From Martelella sp. HB161492 (lineage in GTDB: Bacteria > Pseudomonadota > Alphaproteobacteria > Rhizobiales > Rhizobiaceae), in NCBI RefSeq assembly GCF_013184775.1, contig NZ_JAATVV010000009.1, positions 171,982 through 235,981 of the forward strand: a stretch of DNA of 64,000 nucleotides, written 5' to 3'. Numbering within the stretch: the stretch's first letter is position 1; every line of letters starts with the position of its first letter. The position numbers and the translations under genes were made by a program. The notes beneath the pieces are model-generated. The model was not told the DNA's origin. It ran no database searches and saw nothing but the letters and a program-made list of their open reading frames with translations. Shown here piece by piece: positions 1-9,298 of the stretch.

Positions 1-222
1 GGCAAAAACGCCGAAATAGATTGGGTAGAGCGTTCGCCCATCCGGGATCGGGCTCTGTTTCATGAATAGTATTGCAAAGACCGACCACGTGATGATGAGG
101 CCGGGTACAAAGGTGGCGAGCAGCGGCCTGCCGCCGATCGCCACAAAGACAATGGCCATGACAATCGCGATCAGCGACCCGATGGCGAAATCCTTTTTTG
201 CAAGTGTTTCAGACGTGCGCAT
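1..222 (-). CDS. Small membrane protein, C-terminus cut by the window edge
   Basis: The reverse strand is open from an ATG at 222 to the window edge, giving 74 residues that begin MRTSETLAKKDFAIG. Two hydrophobic stretches (about residues 14-30 and 34-52) separated by a short polar turn suggest two membrane spans, followed by a polar segment (KQSPIPDGRTLYP). I do not recognise the family; it could be a small transporter subunit or the start of a larger permease. It is divergent from the TetR gene at 323, and the shared intergenic region holds two TetR-type operators, so it is the likely repression target. A forward-strand reading of 62-259 is a shadow of this gene. Confidence 0.6.
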   Translation of the reverse strand, partial: MRTSETLAKKDFAIGSLIAIVMAIVFVAIGGRPLLATFVPGLIITWSVFAILFMKQSPIPDGRTLYPIYFGVFA

Positions 223-240
223 CGTTATACTCCAAAAAAG

Positions 241-254
241 TCAACAGATGTTGA
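241..254. promoter_or_regulatory. TetR-type operator, copy 1
   Basis: TCAACAGATGTTGA is a perfect inverted repeat (TCAACA, 2-nt spacer, TGTTGA). It lies between the divergent membrane-protein and TetR genes. The same half-sites recur 39 bp downstream, as expected for an autoregulating TetR repressor. The function is inferred from placement and symmetry. Confidence 0.6.
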
Positions 255-279
255 TATAATCTCCTGACGGTTGAAAAAG

Positions 280-293
280 TCAACATGTGTTGG
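280..293. promoter_or_regulatory. TetR-type operator, copy 2
   Basis: TCAACATGTGTTGG repeats the first operator with one symmetry-breaking base at the end. It is preceded by the same AG dinucleotide as copy 1 and lies 29 bp before the chosen TetR start, where a bound repressor would block that promoter. Confidence 0.55.
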
Positions 294-322
294 CATAATT
301 GCAAAAAAAGGGAGAAGAACAG

Positions 323-874
323 GTGAAGAAATCGGACAGGACGCGGGCGGCCATTCTGGCGGCTGCGCGGCTGGTTTTCGCTGAGAATGGCTATGAAGGC
401 ACAACGGTTCGCGCCGTTGCCGCGCAGGCGGACATCGATCCGGCGATGATCATTCGCTATTTCGGCAATAAGGAAAATCTCTTTGCCATGGCATCGACTG
501 TTAACCTGTCTTTGCCGGATATCGGTACAGCGTCAGAGGCGGAGATAGCGGTTGTTCTGGTGGGGCGCTTTCTTCAGCTTTGGGAAGGCGAGGGGGCCGG
601 GATGGGGCTGCCAATTCTGCTTCGTTCAGCCATGACTCATGCCGCCGCGCAGGCGAAGGTCCGCGATGTTTTCAAGACGCAGGTTGTGCGGATGTTTGAA
701 ACGCGGTTTCCAGCCGCACTGGCTGAAGAGCGGGCAGGCCTGGTCCTGTCGCAGCTCTTCGGCATGGCACTGTGCCGTTATGTTCTCGACATTCCACCGC
801 TTAATACGATGACGGGCGAGAAGGTTATTGCCGCGATCGCACCTGTCATCGCCATACATCTTTCGCAGAAGTAG
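323..874 (+). CDS. TetR/AcrR family transcriptional regulator
   Basis: The product is 183 residues from a GTG start at 323, chosen because GGGAGAAG lies 5 bp upstream; a TTG at 299 would add eight residues without such a site. The N-terminal TetR helix-turn-helix is clear: RTRAAILAAARLVFAENGYE, then TTVRAVAAQADI and IIRYFGNKENLF. The rest is a helical ligand-binding domain with no identifiable effector. The gene is divergent from a small membrane protein and two matching inverted repeats sit between them, so it probably represses itself and that gene. Confidence 0.85.
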   Translation: MKKSDRTRAAILAAARLVFAENGYEGTTVRAVAAQADIDPAMIIRYFGNKENLFAMASTVNLSLPDIGTASEAEIAVVLVGRFLQLWEGEGAGMGLPILLRSAMTHAAAQAKVRDVFKTQVVRMFETRFPAALAEERAGLVLSQLFGMALCRYVLDIPPLNTMTGEKVIAAIAPVIAIHLSQK

Positions 875-981
875 CAGGCTTTGGAAAGGGCGGGGAGCCG
901 GTTACGGACATGCCGCGCCAAGGGTGGCGGCCGCGTTGCCGGAACACGCTGCTTCTGGGATCATGATGAAAATTCGGATGA

Positions 982-1638
982 CTATCCGACGATCAGCTGC
1001 TGGCCTGTTCCCGCAGTGCTGTCGCCGCTAAACACCGCTTTGTCATCCTCCATCCACACCTTGCCTTCGGCAAAGCATTTGAGCACTGCCGGATAGAGCT
1101 GGTGCTCGACGGTGAGGATACGGGCGGCGAGCGTATCGGCGTCGTCGCCGGGGATGATCGGCACGGCGGCCTGGCCGATGACCGGGCCTTCATCCATGCC
1201 TTCGGTGACGAAATGCACGCTGCAGCCCGCAATCCGCATGCCGGAATCGATCGCACGCTGATGTGTGTGCAGGCCCGGGAAGAGCGGCAGCAGCGAGGGA
1301 TGGATATTGATGATCCGTCCTTCATGGGCGCGGATGAAATCGCCGGACAGAATCCGCATGAAGCCGGCAAGGCAGATGATGTCTGGATTGAGTGCGGCAA
1401 GCGCCGTCAGCATGGCGGCTTCATGCGCTGCCTTGCTGTCAAACTGCTTGCGTGGGAAGACGAATGTCTCAAGGCCAAGCGCTGCAGCTTTCTGAAGGCC
1501 GCCCGCATCAGGCTTGTCGGCAATGACGGCGACGATTTCGGCCGGAAAATCCGGCGCCTGGCAGGCTTCGGCAAGCTTGACCATATTGGAGCCGCTTCCC
1601 GAGATGAAGACAACGACCCGTTTTTTCGACCCGCTCAT
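982..1638 (-). CDS. purN: Phosphoribosylglycinamide formyltransferase (GAR transformylase)
   Basis: The enzyme transfers the formyl group of 10-formyl-THF to GAR in step three of cytosolic purine synthesis. The 218-residue length is normal. The N-terminus carries the FISGSGSNM phosphate loop, followed by the catalytic core [14 protein letters not shown] with the conserved Asn and His, and later the [10 protein letters not shown] segment with the catalytic Asp. It follows purM and its ATG overlaps the purM stop by 4 bp (1635-1638), so the two are translationally coupled in one operon. Confidence 0.95.
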   Translation of the reverse strand: MSGSKKRVVVFISGSGSNMVKLAEACQAPDFPAEIVAVIADKPDAGGLQKAAALGLETFVFPRKQFDSKAAHEAAMLTALAALNPDIICLAGFMRILSGDFIRAHEGRIINIHPSLLPLFPGLHTHQRAIDSGMRIAGCSVHFVTEGMDEGPVIGQAAVPIIPGDDADTLAARILTVEHQLYPAVLKCFAEGKVWMEDDKAVFSGDSTAGTGQQLIVG

Positions 1639-2708
1639 AGATTGATCATGCCCTTGTAGACGGTCCCTGCCATATCGTCCGTGCGCGGCACGATCTGGCC
1701 AAGCCTGAAGGCGGTTTCACCGCTTCCGGCCAGAACCTCGAGCACAGAATCAAGCTTGTCTGCCGGGCAGACACCGATCATGCCGACGCCGCAGTTGAAG
1801 GTGCGCAGCATTTCCGCCGGTGCAACACCGCCGGTGCGCGCCAGCCACGAGAAGACGGCCGGAACCGGAATGGCCGCAAGGTCAATCTCGGCGGAAAGGT
1901 GGGCCGGCAGGACGCGCGGGATATTTTCCGGGAAACCGCCGCCGGTGATATGGGCAAGTGCCTTGATGCCGCCGGTCTGGCGGATGGCCGCCAGCAGCGG
2001 CTTCACATAGATCTTTGTCGGTTCCAGCAGCGCTTCACCAAAGGTCTTGCCCGGTGCAAAGGGGGCGGGCGCGAGCCAGCCGATATTGGCCAGTTCGGCA
2101 ATGCGGCGCACCAGCGAGAAGCCGTTGGAATGGACCCCGGAAGAGGCAAGGCCAAAGATCACATCGCCGACGGCGAGGTCTTCTGACGGCAGCAGGGTAC
2201 CGCGTTCGGCGGCGCCCACGGCAAAGCCGGCAAGGTCATAGTCGCCCTTGGAATACATGCCTGGCATTTCGGCCGTTTCACCACCAATGAGCGCGCAGCC
2301 GGCCTGACGGCAGCCCTCGGCAATGCCTTCGACAATGGCCGCGCCCTGATCGGGATCAAGAGCACCGGTGGCGAAATAATCGAGGAAGAACAGTGGTTCG
2401 GCACCCTGTACCACCAGATCGTTGACGCACATGGCGACGAGATCTATGCCGACGGTATCATGCTTGCCGGCTTCGATCGCGATCTTGAGCTTGGTGCCGA
2501 CGCCGTCATTGGCGGCAACGAGAACCGGATCGGAAAAGCCGGCGGCCTTGAGGTCGAACAGGCCGCCGAAGCCGCCGATCTCACTGTCTGATCCGGGGCG
2601 GCGGGTCGATTTCACGGCTGGCTTGATCTTTTCGACCATCAGGCTTCCGGCATCGATATCGACACCGGCGTCGCGATAGGTCAGTCCGTTCTGTCTCGTC
2701 TCGGTCAT
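1635..2708 (-). CDS. purM: Phosphoribosylformylglycinamidine cyclo-ligase (AIR synthetase)
   Basis: It catalyses ATP-dependent ring closure of FGAM to AIR. I start it at 2708 ([20 protein letters not shown]), giving 357 residues, the usual alphaproteobacterial length; the reading frame stays open another 49 codons upstream without family-like sequence. Recognisable PurM features are [12 protein letters not shown] near the N-terminus, [10 protein letters not shown], the [11 protein letters not shown] loop, [13 protein letters not shown] and [13 protein letters not shown]. It is the first gene of the purM-purN pair. Confidence 0.95.
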   Translation of the reverse strand: MTETRQNGLTYRDAGVDIDAGSLMVEKIKPAVKSTRRPGSDSEIGGFGGLFDLKAAGFSDPVLVAANDGVGTKLKIAIEAGKHDTVGIDLVAMCVNDLVVQGAEPLFFLDYFATGALDPDQGAAIVEGIAEGCRQAGCALIGGETAEMPGMYSKGDYDLAGFAVGAAERGTLLPSEDLAVGDVIFGLASSGVHSNGFSLVRRIAELANIGWLAPAPFAPGKTFGEALLEPTKIYVKPLLAAIRQTGGIKALAHITGGGFPENIPRVLPAHLSAEIDLAAIPVPAVFSWLARTGGVAPAEMLRTFNCGVGMIGVCPADKLDSVLEVLAGSGETAFRLGQIVPRTDDMAGTVYKGMINL

Positions 2709-3329
2709 GGGCGTATCCCTCATGAAAATATCAGAAGTGGGCATTGCATGGCGCGCAAGGTGTTGCAAGAGTGCGACCGCCTTCGCAGGGCGATATTGAC
2801 AGTTTGAACGGCGCTTTTGCGGCCCCGGCAGCCAAAGTCGGCGGATTTTTCGCAAAATCGCTGCTCTATCGTCCCGGCAGCAGCGTCGTCTGAAGTTTCT
2901 GGTCCGGCCTTTTCAACGTTGTCAGCGTGAGGTGAAGCCCGTCTTCGGCAATCGTTTCAGCGCCGGCTGGTCGGGCCAGGCGGCGGGCAAAGGCTGATGC
3001 CCTTCTCCGTCAGTGCCCCGCTGAGGTGAAAAACGGCCAGCAGGATTGCTGTTGCCGTGTCTGCTTTTTCGACCACTATGCCTGCTCCGGATCTGCTGAC
3101 ATGCCGTCGTGATGGGAACGTGTTATCGCCGTCCCGTCTTTGTCAACAGCTGCGCTGCGAGGTCACCGATGCGCAGGGCCCTAGGCCGCAGGGCGATGCG
3201 CGGGTTTGTGCACACTGTCCACAGCCTCGCCTTTCTCTTACCTTATTCCTTTGCCCGGCGCTGATAAGGACTGTTGGAAGGTGGCGGGTTTGCCGGTATA
3301 AGCCAGAAAGGTTGATCGGGGAGTTATCC
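2709..3329. other. Intergenic region, possible decayed gene
   Basis: These 620 bp separate divergent purM and the AI-2E permease and must hold both promoters. No complete gene is supported. On the reverse strand, two open stretches in different frames (about 2990-3090 and 2866-2995, ending in TAG at 2866-2868) read like protein (for example TAILLAVFHLSGALTEKGIS, then [16 protein letters not shown]), which could be a frameshifted remnant. I cannot name a family and the evidence is weak. Confidence 0.3.
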
Positions 3330-4475
3330 ATGTCGGAACGCATGACAGGCGCAGGCCTGAAAAGACAGCTTTATTTCTGGCTGCTATTTGTCGTCGGTGT
3401 GGCAATTTTCCTGTTCGTGTTTCGCAGCATCTTGCTGCCTTTCGTTGCTGGCATGGCGCTGGCCTATTTCCTGGATCCGCTGGCCGACCGGCTGGAGCGG
3501 CTGGGACTTGGCAGGGCGACGGCAACCAGCCTGATCATGCTGCTGTTCATCGTGCTGTTCATCGCAGTCCTGCTGGTGGTCATTCCACTGCTTGTCAGCC
3601 AGGCGGCGGAGGTCGCACAGAAGCTGCCGCAATATCTCGCCCAGATCGAGCATTTCGTGCAGACATCGCGGCTTCACAACCTCGTTGACTGGGGCAACAG
3701 CCAGCTCTCGGAACTGAGCCAGAATATCGGCAAGGTGCTGTCGAGCGGCGTTTCCTTCGCGGGTACGCTTTTCGGCGGTATCTGGAGTTCGTCGATGGCG
3801 GTGATCAACGTGGTTTCCTTCGTCGTGCTGACGCCGGTTATCGCCTTTTACCTCTTGCTGGACTGGGACCGGATGATCGCCAAGCTCGACCGCTGGACCC
3901 CGCGCGCCTATGTCAAGGATGTTCGTTACCTGACAACCGAGATCAACAAGGTCATATCCGGCTTTGTCCGCGGGCAGGGTTCGCTCTGCATCATTCTCGG
4001 TGTCTATTATGCCGGAGCGCTGTCGCTTGCCGGGCTTAATTTCGGTGCTCTGATCGGTCTTTTCGCCGGCTTTGTCAGCTTCATTCCCTATCTCGGCTCG
4101 TCCTCGGGCTTTGTCCTGTCGATGGGGGTGGCGCTGGTGCAGTTCTGGCCGGATTATGGCCGGGTCGCCATCGTGCTCGGCATCTATCTGTTCGGCCAGT
4201 TTCTGGAAGGCAATGTCCTGCAGCCGAAGCTGGTCGGATCAAGCGTACGCCTGCATCCGGTCTGGCTGATGTTCGCTCTGTTCGCCTTTGGCGTCTTGTT
4301 TGGCTTTGTCGGACTTCTCGTTGCCGTTCCTGTTTCGGCGGCTGTCGGTGTTCTGGTGCGCTTTGCCATTGACCGTTATCTGGAAAGCGATCTTTACTGG
4401 GGCGATAACGAACAGAGATCTGCCGCGACGCAACTGGCCGATGGCCAGGAGGGAAAGGCAGAGGGCAAACCCTGA
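3330..4475 (+). CDS. AI-2E family transporter (PerM-type inner membrane protein)
   Basis: 381 residues from ATG 3330, preceded by GGGGAG; an in-frame extension back to 3057 lacks family features. About eight membrane spans are visible, starting LYFWLLFVVGVAIFLFVFRS, with the family-typical FVAGMALAYFLDPLADRL and, near the C-terminus, FVSFIPYLGSSSGF and GQFLEGNVLQPKLVG. The family covers AI-2 exporters, Na/H antiporters and many members of unknown substrate, so none is assigned. It ends one base before the ATG of hdaA, an arrangement shared across rhizobia. Confidence 0.85.
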   Translation: MSERMTGAGLKRQLYFWLLFVVGVAIFLFVFRSILLPFVAGMALAYFLDPLADRLERLGLGRATATSLIMLLFIVLFIAVLLVVIPLLVSQAAEVAQKLPQYLAQIEHFVQTSRLHNLVDWGNSQLSELSQNIGKVLSSGVSFAGTLFGGIWSSSMAVINVVSFVVLTPVIAFYLLLDWDRMIAKLDRWTPRAYVKDVRYLTTEINKVISGFVRGQGSLCIILGVYYAGALSLAGLNFGALIGLFAGFVSFIPYLGSSSGFVLSMGVALVQFWPDYGRVAIVLGIYLFGQFLEGNVLQPKLVGSSVRLHPVWLMFALFAFGVLFGFVGLLVAVPVSAAVGVLVRFAIDRYLESDLYWGDNEQRSAATQLADGQEGKAEGKP

Positions 4476-4476
4476 A

Positions 4477-5166
4477 ATGGAAAAGCGCAGTCAGCAATTG
4501 CCGCTTGATCTTGGCGCGCACGAAATGTCGGGCCGCGATGATCTGCTGGTCTCGCCGTCGCTGGCACCGGCGGTTGAGATCATCGATCACTGGCCGGACT
4601 GGCCGGGACCGGTTGTCGTGCTTGTCGGCCCGCCGGGCTCCGGAAAGTCGCATATCGCGAATATCTGGCGTCTTTTGAGCGGGGCGACCGATGCCGGTGC
4701 TGCTGTTGTCTCCGGTCGGGTGCTGACCCCGGCAAAGGCCTTTCTGGTTGAGGATGCAGATCGGATCGGCATTGATGAAACAGCGCTTTTCCATCTCATC
4801 AACACGGTTCGCCAGCATCAGAGCCATCTGCTTTTGACGGCGCGCGGCATGCCGTCATCCTGGAAGGTGAAACTGCCGGATCTCCGCTCCCGTCTCGCCG
4901 GCGCCACGATCGTGGAGATCGGCGCGCCGGATGATGTGCTGCTGTGGCAGGTTGTCTTCAAGCTGTTTGCCGATCGCCAGATCGAGGTCGATGACCGGGT
5001 CGTTGCCTATATTATCGCCCGTATGGAGCGCTCGCTGGAGGCGGCGCGGCTGATCGTCGAGGCGATCGATCGCTATGCTCTGGCCAAGGGCAGACGGATC
5101 ACGCGATCTCTGGTGGCGGAGGTGATGGAGACGCTTGCGCTTGATGGTGACCGCAGGCAGGGCTGA
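4477..5166 (+). CDS. hdaA: DnaA-related regulator HdaA (regulatory inactivation of DnaA)
   Basis: A 229-residue DnaA-like AAA+ protein without the DnaA DNA-binding domain. QLPLDL at residues 7-12 matches the beta-clamp binding motif of Hda, and GPPGSGKS at 51-58 is the Walker A loop. FLVEDADRI fits a diverged Walker B. Hda proteins bind the DNA-loaded sliding clamp and stimulate ATP hydrolysis by DnaA, preventing re-initiation. The ATG at 4477 starts one base after the permease stop. The downstream ppk and ppx genes lie on the same strand and may share transcription. Confidence 0.88.
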   Translation: MEKRSQQLPLDLGAHEMSGRDDLLVSPSLAPAVEIIDHWPDWPGPVVVLVGPPGSGKSHIANIWRLLSGATDAGAAVVSGRVLTPAKAFLVEDADRIGIDETALFHLINTVRQHQSHLLLTARGMPSSWKVKLPDLRSRLAGATIVEIGAPDDVLLWQVVFKLFADRQIEVDDRVVAYIIARMERSLEAARLIVEAIDRYALAKGRRITRSLVAEVMETLALDGDRRQG

Positions 5167-5294
5167 GCGCCGTGCCCGCCATCGGTGTTCAGGCGCTGCT
5201 TCTTACGCGGACATGGCGGTCTGTCATCGTTCCGTCGCCAAGTTCGGATAGTCGGTTGCAAAAGTTGAATATTTGGAGAGGTTGACTTTAGCTT

Positions 5295-7478
5295 ATGGAA
5301 AACACGGCTTCGATGATGTCCGGCGATGGTTTCACAGCTGGTGGTGAGGATCTGCGCACAAGCCCGCAGCGCTTCGTCAATCGCGAATTTTCCTGGCTGC
5401 AGTTCAATCGCCGTGTGCTTGAGGAAACCCTCAATCCGGCCCATCCGCTTCTGGAGCGGGTGCGCTTCCTGTCCATCTCAGCCGCCAATCTCGATGAATT
5501 CTTCATGGTCCGTGTGGCGGGGCTGGAAGGCCAGGTGCGCCAGGGCGTGACGATGATTTCCGCCGATGGCAAGACGCCGGCCGAACAGCTTTCCGATATT
5601 CTGAGCGAGGTCGACAATCTGCAGATGGAGCAGCAGGCCGCCCTTGCTGTGCTGCAGCAATATCTGACCAATGAAGGCATCCAGATCGTCCGGCCCGGCG
5701 CGCTTTCCGAAGAGGACCGGATCTCGCTGACGAGCGAATTCGAACAGGGGATCTTTCCAGTTCTGACGCCCCTGTCGATCGATCCGGCGCATCCCTTTCC
5801 CTTTATTCCCAATCTCGGCTTTTCCATGGGCCTGCAACTGGTCAGCCGGGTTGGCCGCAATCCGATGAATGCGCTGTTGCGCATGCCGCCGGCACTGAAC
5901 CGCTTCGTGCGCCTGCCGGATATTGATGGCGTCATCCGTTTCATCACCATGGAAGATCTGATCGGCATGTTCATTCACCGGCTCTATCCGGGCTATGAGG
6001 TGCAGGGCTATGGCACGTTCCGCATCATCCGCGACAGTGATATCGAAATCGAGGAAGAAGCCGAAGATCTGGTGCGCTATTTCGAGACGGCGCTGAAGCA
6101 GCGCCGTCGCGGCTCGGTGATCCGGGTCGAGACGGATTCGGAGATGCCGGCTTCGCTGCGCCGTTTCGTGGTGGAGGAACTTGGCGTCGGCGAAGACCGC
6201 GTTGCCGTTCTGCCCGGGCTTCTGGCGCTCAACACCTTGTCGGAAATCACCAAGGTTCCGCGGCTGGATCTTCTGTTCAAGCCGTTCAACCCGCGCTTTC
6301 CAGAGCGGGTGCGCGAGCATGTCGGCGACAGTTTCGCCGCCATCCGCGAGAAGGACTTTGTCGTCCATCACCCTTATGAATCCTTCGACGTCGTGGTGCA
6401 GTTCCTGATCCAGGCCGCGCGCGACCCGAATGTTCTGGCGATCAAGCAGACGCTTTACCGCACCTCCAATGACAGCCCGATCGTGCGTGCGCTGATCGAC
6501 GCGGCAGAGGCCGGCAAATCGGTGACGGCGCTGGTGGAGCTGAAGGCGCGCTTCGATGAGGAGGCCAATATCCGCTGGGCGCGCGATCTGGAACGCGCCG
6601 GCGTGCAGGTGGTTTTTGGCTTCGTTGAACTGAAAACCCATGCCAAGCTGTCCATGGTGGTCCGGCGCGAAGACGGCAATCTGAGGACCTATTGCCATCT
6701 GGGCACCGGCAATTACCACCCGATCACGGCGAAGATCTATACGGACCTGTCCTATTTCACCTGCAATCCGAAGATTGCCCATGACGTCGCAGAAGTGTTC
6801 AACTTCATCACCGGCTATGGCGAGCTGGAAGAGAATATGAACCTCGCCGTCTCGCCCTATACGCTGCGCCCGCGCATCCTCCAGCATATCGAGGAGGAGA
6901 TCGAGCATGTGAAGAACGGTCTGCCCGGCGCGATCTGGATGAAGATGAATTCGCTGGTTGATCCGAAGATTATCGATGCGCTTTATCGGGCCAGCGGCGA
7001 AGGCGTCGAGATCGACCTGGTGGTGCGCGGCATCTGCTGCCTCAGGCCGCAAGTTCCGGGGCTGTCGGAGAATATCCGGGTGAAATCGATTGTCGGCCGG
7101 TTCCTGGAGCACAGCCGTATCTACTGTTTCGGCAATGGTCACGGCCTGCCGTCAGAAAATGCGCGGGTCTATCTCGGCTCGGCAGATCTGATGCCGCGCA
7201 ACCTTGACCGGCGTGTCGAAGTGATCGTCCCTTTGACAAATCCGACTGTGCATGAACAGGTGCTCTCGCAGATCATGCTGGGCAATGTGATTGACAACCA
7301 ACAGAGCTACGAGATACTCCCGGATGGTACTTCCCGCCGGATCGAACCGCGTGAGGGCGAGGAGCCGTTCAACGCGCAGGAGTATTTCATGACCAATCCC
7401 AGCCTTTCTGGCCGTGGTGAGGCGCTGAAATCAAGTGCGCCAAAGCTGATCGCCGGACGTATGTCTGGCCCACAATAA
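5295..7478 (+). CDS. ppk: Polyphosphate kinase 1
   Basis: It reversibly polymerises the gamma phosphate of ATP into polyphosphate. At 727 residues it is of PPK1 size. The N-terminal domain begins [19 protein letters not shown] and includes [15 protein letters not shown]; the phospholipase-D-like domains contain [11 protein letters not shown] and [14 protein letters not shown], where His449 is the expected autophosphorylated residue. The C-terminus has [18 protein letters not shown], also typical. GGAGAGG about 10 bp upstream of the ATG supports the start. ppx follows after 13 bp, so synthesis and degradation of polyP are encoded together. Confidence 0.96.
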   Translation: MENTASMMSGDGFTAGGEDLRTSPQRFVNREFSWLQFNRRVLEETLNPAHPLLERVRFLSISAANLDEFFMVRVAGLEGQVRQGVTMISADGKTPAEQLSDILSEVDNLQMEQQAALAVLQQYLTNEGIQIVRPGALSEEDRISLTSEFEQGIFPVLTPLSIDPAHPFPFIPNLGFSMGLQLVSRVGRNPMNALLRMPPALNRFVRLPDIDGVIRFITMEDLIGMFIHRLYPGYEVQGYGTFRIIRDSDIEIEEEAEDLVRYFETALKQRRRGSVIRVETDSEMPASLRRFVVEELGVGEDRVAVLPGLLALNTLSEITKVPRLDLLFKPFNPRFPERVREHVGDSFAAIREKDFVVHHPYESFDVVVQFLIQAARDPNVLAIKQTLYRTSNDSPIVRALIDAAEAGKSVTALVELKARFDEEANIRWARDLERAGVQVVFGFVELKTHAKLSMVVRREDGNLRTYCHLGTGNYHPITAKIYTDLSYFTCNPKIAHDVAEVFNFITGYGELEENMNLAVSPYTLRPRILQHIEEEIEHVKNGLPGAIWMKMNSLVDPKIIDALYRASGEGVEIDLVVRGICCLRPQVPGLSENIRVKSIVGRFLEHSRIYCFGNGHGLPSENARVYLGSADLMPRNLDRRVEVIVPLTNPTVHEQVLSQIMLGNVIDNQQSYEILPDGTSRRIEPREGEEPFNAQEYFMTNPSLSGRGEALKSSAPKLIAGRMSGPQ

Positions 7479-7491
7479 TAGCCGGGTCTCA

Positions 7492-9012
7492 ATGGTGGAA
7501 TCTGAAGCACAGGGACGGCTTGCGGGCATTTCCCCTGTCTCCGTGGTCGATATCGGATCAAACTCTGTTCGTATCGTCATTTATGAAGGACTGTCGCGTG
7601 CACCGACAATCCTGTTCAATGAAAAGGTGTTGTGCGGGCTGGGCCGCGGCATTGCCGTCACTGGCAAGATGGATGAGGACGGCGTGGAGCGGGCGCTCAA
7701 GGCGCTGAAACGCTTCGTCGCGCTTTCCCGTCAGGCCGGCGCCGTAAAGATGTATGTGCTGGCCACGGCTGCTGCCCGTGAGGCTTCGAACGGGCCCGGC
7801 TTCATCTCGGCTGCAGAAACGATCCTGGGCGAGGAAATTCGTGTCCTCACAGGCCGGGAGGAAGCACTTTATTCCGCCTATGGCATTATCTCCGGTTTTT
7901 TCGAGCCGGACGGGATTGCCGGCGATCTTGGCGGCGGCTCGCTGGAACTTATCGATATTTCCGGAAACGCATCGGGGCAGGGGATCACGCTGCCACTCGG
8001 CGGCATCAGGCTTTCGGAGCTTTCGGAAGGGTCGCTGGTCAAGGCGCGCGCTTTTGCGCGTAAACAGGTCAAGAAGGTCGAATTTCTGGAAACCGGCAAG
8101 GACCGCATCTTTTACGCCGTTGGCGGGACCTGGCGTAATATTGCCCGCCTGCATATGGAGATGACCGGTTATCCGCTGACCATGATGCAGGGCTACGAGC
8201 TGTCGACGGAAACGGTTCTCGCTTTTCTCGACCGGATTGGCGAAGACGAGGACCAGAAGGATCCGGCCTGGTCGGTGATCTCCAAGAACCGCCGTCAGCT
8301 GTTGCCCTTCGGCGCGATTGCCATGCGCGAAGTGCTGAATATCATGCAGCCGAAAAGCGTCTGTTTCTCCTCGCAGGGCGTGCGCGAGGGCTGGCTCTAT
8401 TCGCTTCTGAATGTCGAGGAAAAGCGGCAGGACCCGCTGATCGTCGCGGCGCAGCAACTGGCGATCCTCAGGGCGCGTTCGCCGCGTCATGCCAGTGAAA
8501 TTGCCGAATGGACTGGCCGCATGGTGCGCCGTTTCGGCATTGAGGAGACCACGGAGGAGACGCGTTACCGTGAGGCAGCCTGTCTGCTCGCCGATATCAG
8601 CTGGCGCGCGCATCCCGATTTTCGCGGATCTCAGTCGCTGAACGTGATCGCGCATTCATCGCTCGTCGGCATCACCCATCCCGGTCGCGTCTTCATCGCG
8701 CTGGCCAATTACTACCGCTTCGAAGGGTTGCGCGACGATCACATGACCGATGGTCTCGCTGCGATCACCACCCCGATCTTCCTGGAGCGGGCGAAGCTTC
8801 TGGGCGGGCTCCTGCGGGTCGCCTATCTCTTCTCGGCGTCCATGCCCGGTATCGTCGGCGATCTGGATTTCGTCCCGAGCCAGAATCCGGATCTCGATCT
8901 GGAGCTGGTCGTGCCGGAACGTTACGCCGATTTTATCGGTGAGCGTGTCGAGGGCCGGCTGCAGCAGCTGGCCAAGCTGACCAACAAGCGCCTGGCCTTT
9001 GCCAGCGCCTGA
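7492..9012 (+). CDS. ppx: Exopolyphosphatase (Ppx/GppA family)
   Basis: 506 residues of the ASKHA-fold Ppx/GppA family, releasing terminal phosphate from polyP. The N-terminal phosphate-1 motif is VVDIGSNSVRIVIYEG; LATAAAREASNGPGF and the catalytic region GREEALYSAYG come next, followed by phosphate-2 GDLGGGSLELIDI. The C-terminal half (about 320-506) is an HD-like helical domain, as in long Ppx proteins. It follows ppk by 13 bp. Its 3' end runs straight into a terminator hairpin that has been split by a repeat element. Confidence 0.93.
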   Translation: MVESEAQGRLAGISPVSVVDIGSNSVRIVIYEGLSRAPTILFNEKVLCGLGRGIAVTGKMDEDGVERALKALKRFVALSRQAGAVKMYVLATAAAREASNGPGFISAAETILGEEIRVLTGREEALYSAYGIISGFFEPDGIAGDLGGGSLELIDISGNASGQGITLPLGGIRLSELSEGSLVKARAFARKQVKKVEFLETGKDRIFYAVGGTWRNIARLHMEMTGYPLTMMQGYELSTETVLAFLDRIGEDEDQKDPAWSVISKNRRQLLPFGAIAMREVLNIMQPKSVCFSSQGVREGWLYSLLNVEEKRQDPLIVAAQQLAILRARSPRHASEIAEWTGRMVRRFGIEETTEETRYREAACLLADISWRAHPDFRGSQSLNVIAHSSLVGITHPGRVFIALANYYRFEGLRDDHMTDGLAAITTPIFLERAKLLGGLLRVAYLFSASMPGIVGDLDFVPSQNPDLDLELVVPERYADFIGERVEGRLQQLAKLTNKRLAFASA

Positions 9013-9036
9013 GGGTTGTTTTCGGACCTGAAGAGC

Positions 9037-9058
9037 GCCCGGGTGTCGCACCCGGGCT
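9037..9058. repeat. Left direct repeat: duplicated terminator core, copy 1
   Basis: GCCCGGGTGTCGCACCCGGG plus CT forms a stem-loop. The same 22 bp recur at 9268-9289 with one mismatch. It is preceded by GAAGAGC, which would complete a longer stem with the GCTCTTC left beyond the other repeat. This fits a duplication of the core of a bidirectional terminator between convergent ppx and the dehydrogenase gene. Confidence 0.8.
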
Positions 9059-9267
9059 GAGCTTGCTGACAAAGTCTAAGCCCCTCTCTAACGTCATGCC
9101 TGTGCTTGTCACAGGCATCCAGCCGACGCGCGTCCGCGCGGCGAAAGACTCCGCTTATTCAAATCCTTAAGAGTATGGATCCCCGTGACAAGCACGGGGA
9201 TGACGACGGAGGCAATGGCTATTCTACCCCAAACAGACAAGCTGAATGACTTTGTAAGCAGTCTGAA
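9059..9267 (+). mobile_element. MITE-like non-coding repeat element, copy 1 (209 bp)
   Basis: A non-coding block between two copies of a terminator core. Inside are a left hairpin (ATGCCTGTG, loop, CACAGGCAT), a central GC-rich palindrome (GCCGACGCGCGTCCGCGCGG at 9122-9141) and a right hairpin (ATCCCCGTG, loop, CACGGGGAT). The left and right hairpin arms are inverted repeats of each other over about 30 bp. The outer ends show weak terminal inverted repeats (TGCTGACAAAGTC left, TGCTTACAAAGTC on the opposite strand right). A clearly homologous copy lies inverted at 33154-33364. No transposase is encoded, so if mobile it must be moved in trans. Confidence 0.75.
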
Positions 9268-9289
9268 GCCCGGGTGTCGCATCCGGGCT
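9268..9289. repeat. Right direct repeat: duplicated terminator core, copy 1
   Basis: Same 22 bp as 9037-9058 with C to T at position 15. It is followed by CTTC, so GCTCTTC spans the repeat end and is the missing partner of the GAAGAGC left of the other repeat. It probably still terminates the dehydrogenase transcript arriving from the right. Confidence 0.8.
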
Positions 9290-9298
9290 CTTCGCGTT

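Noticed and set aside
5478..7142. Long reverse frame of 554 codons inside ppk
   Set aside because: Antisense shadow typical of GC-rich coding sequence; His- and Arg-rich with no domain.
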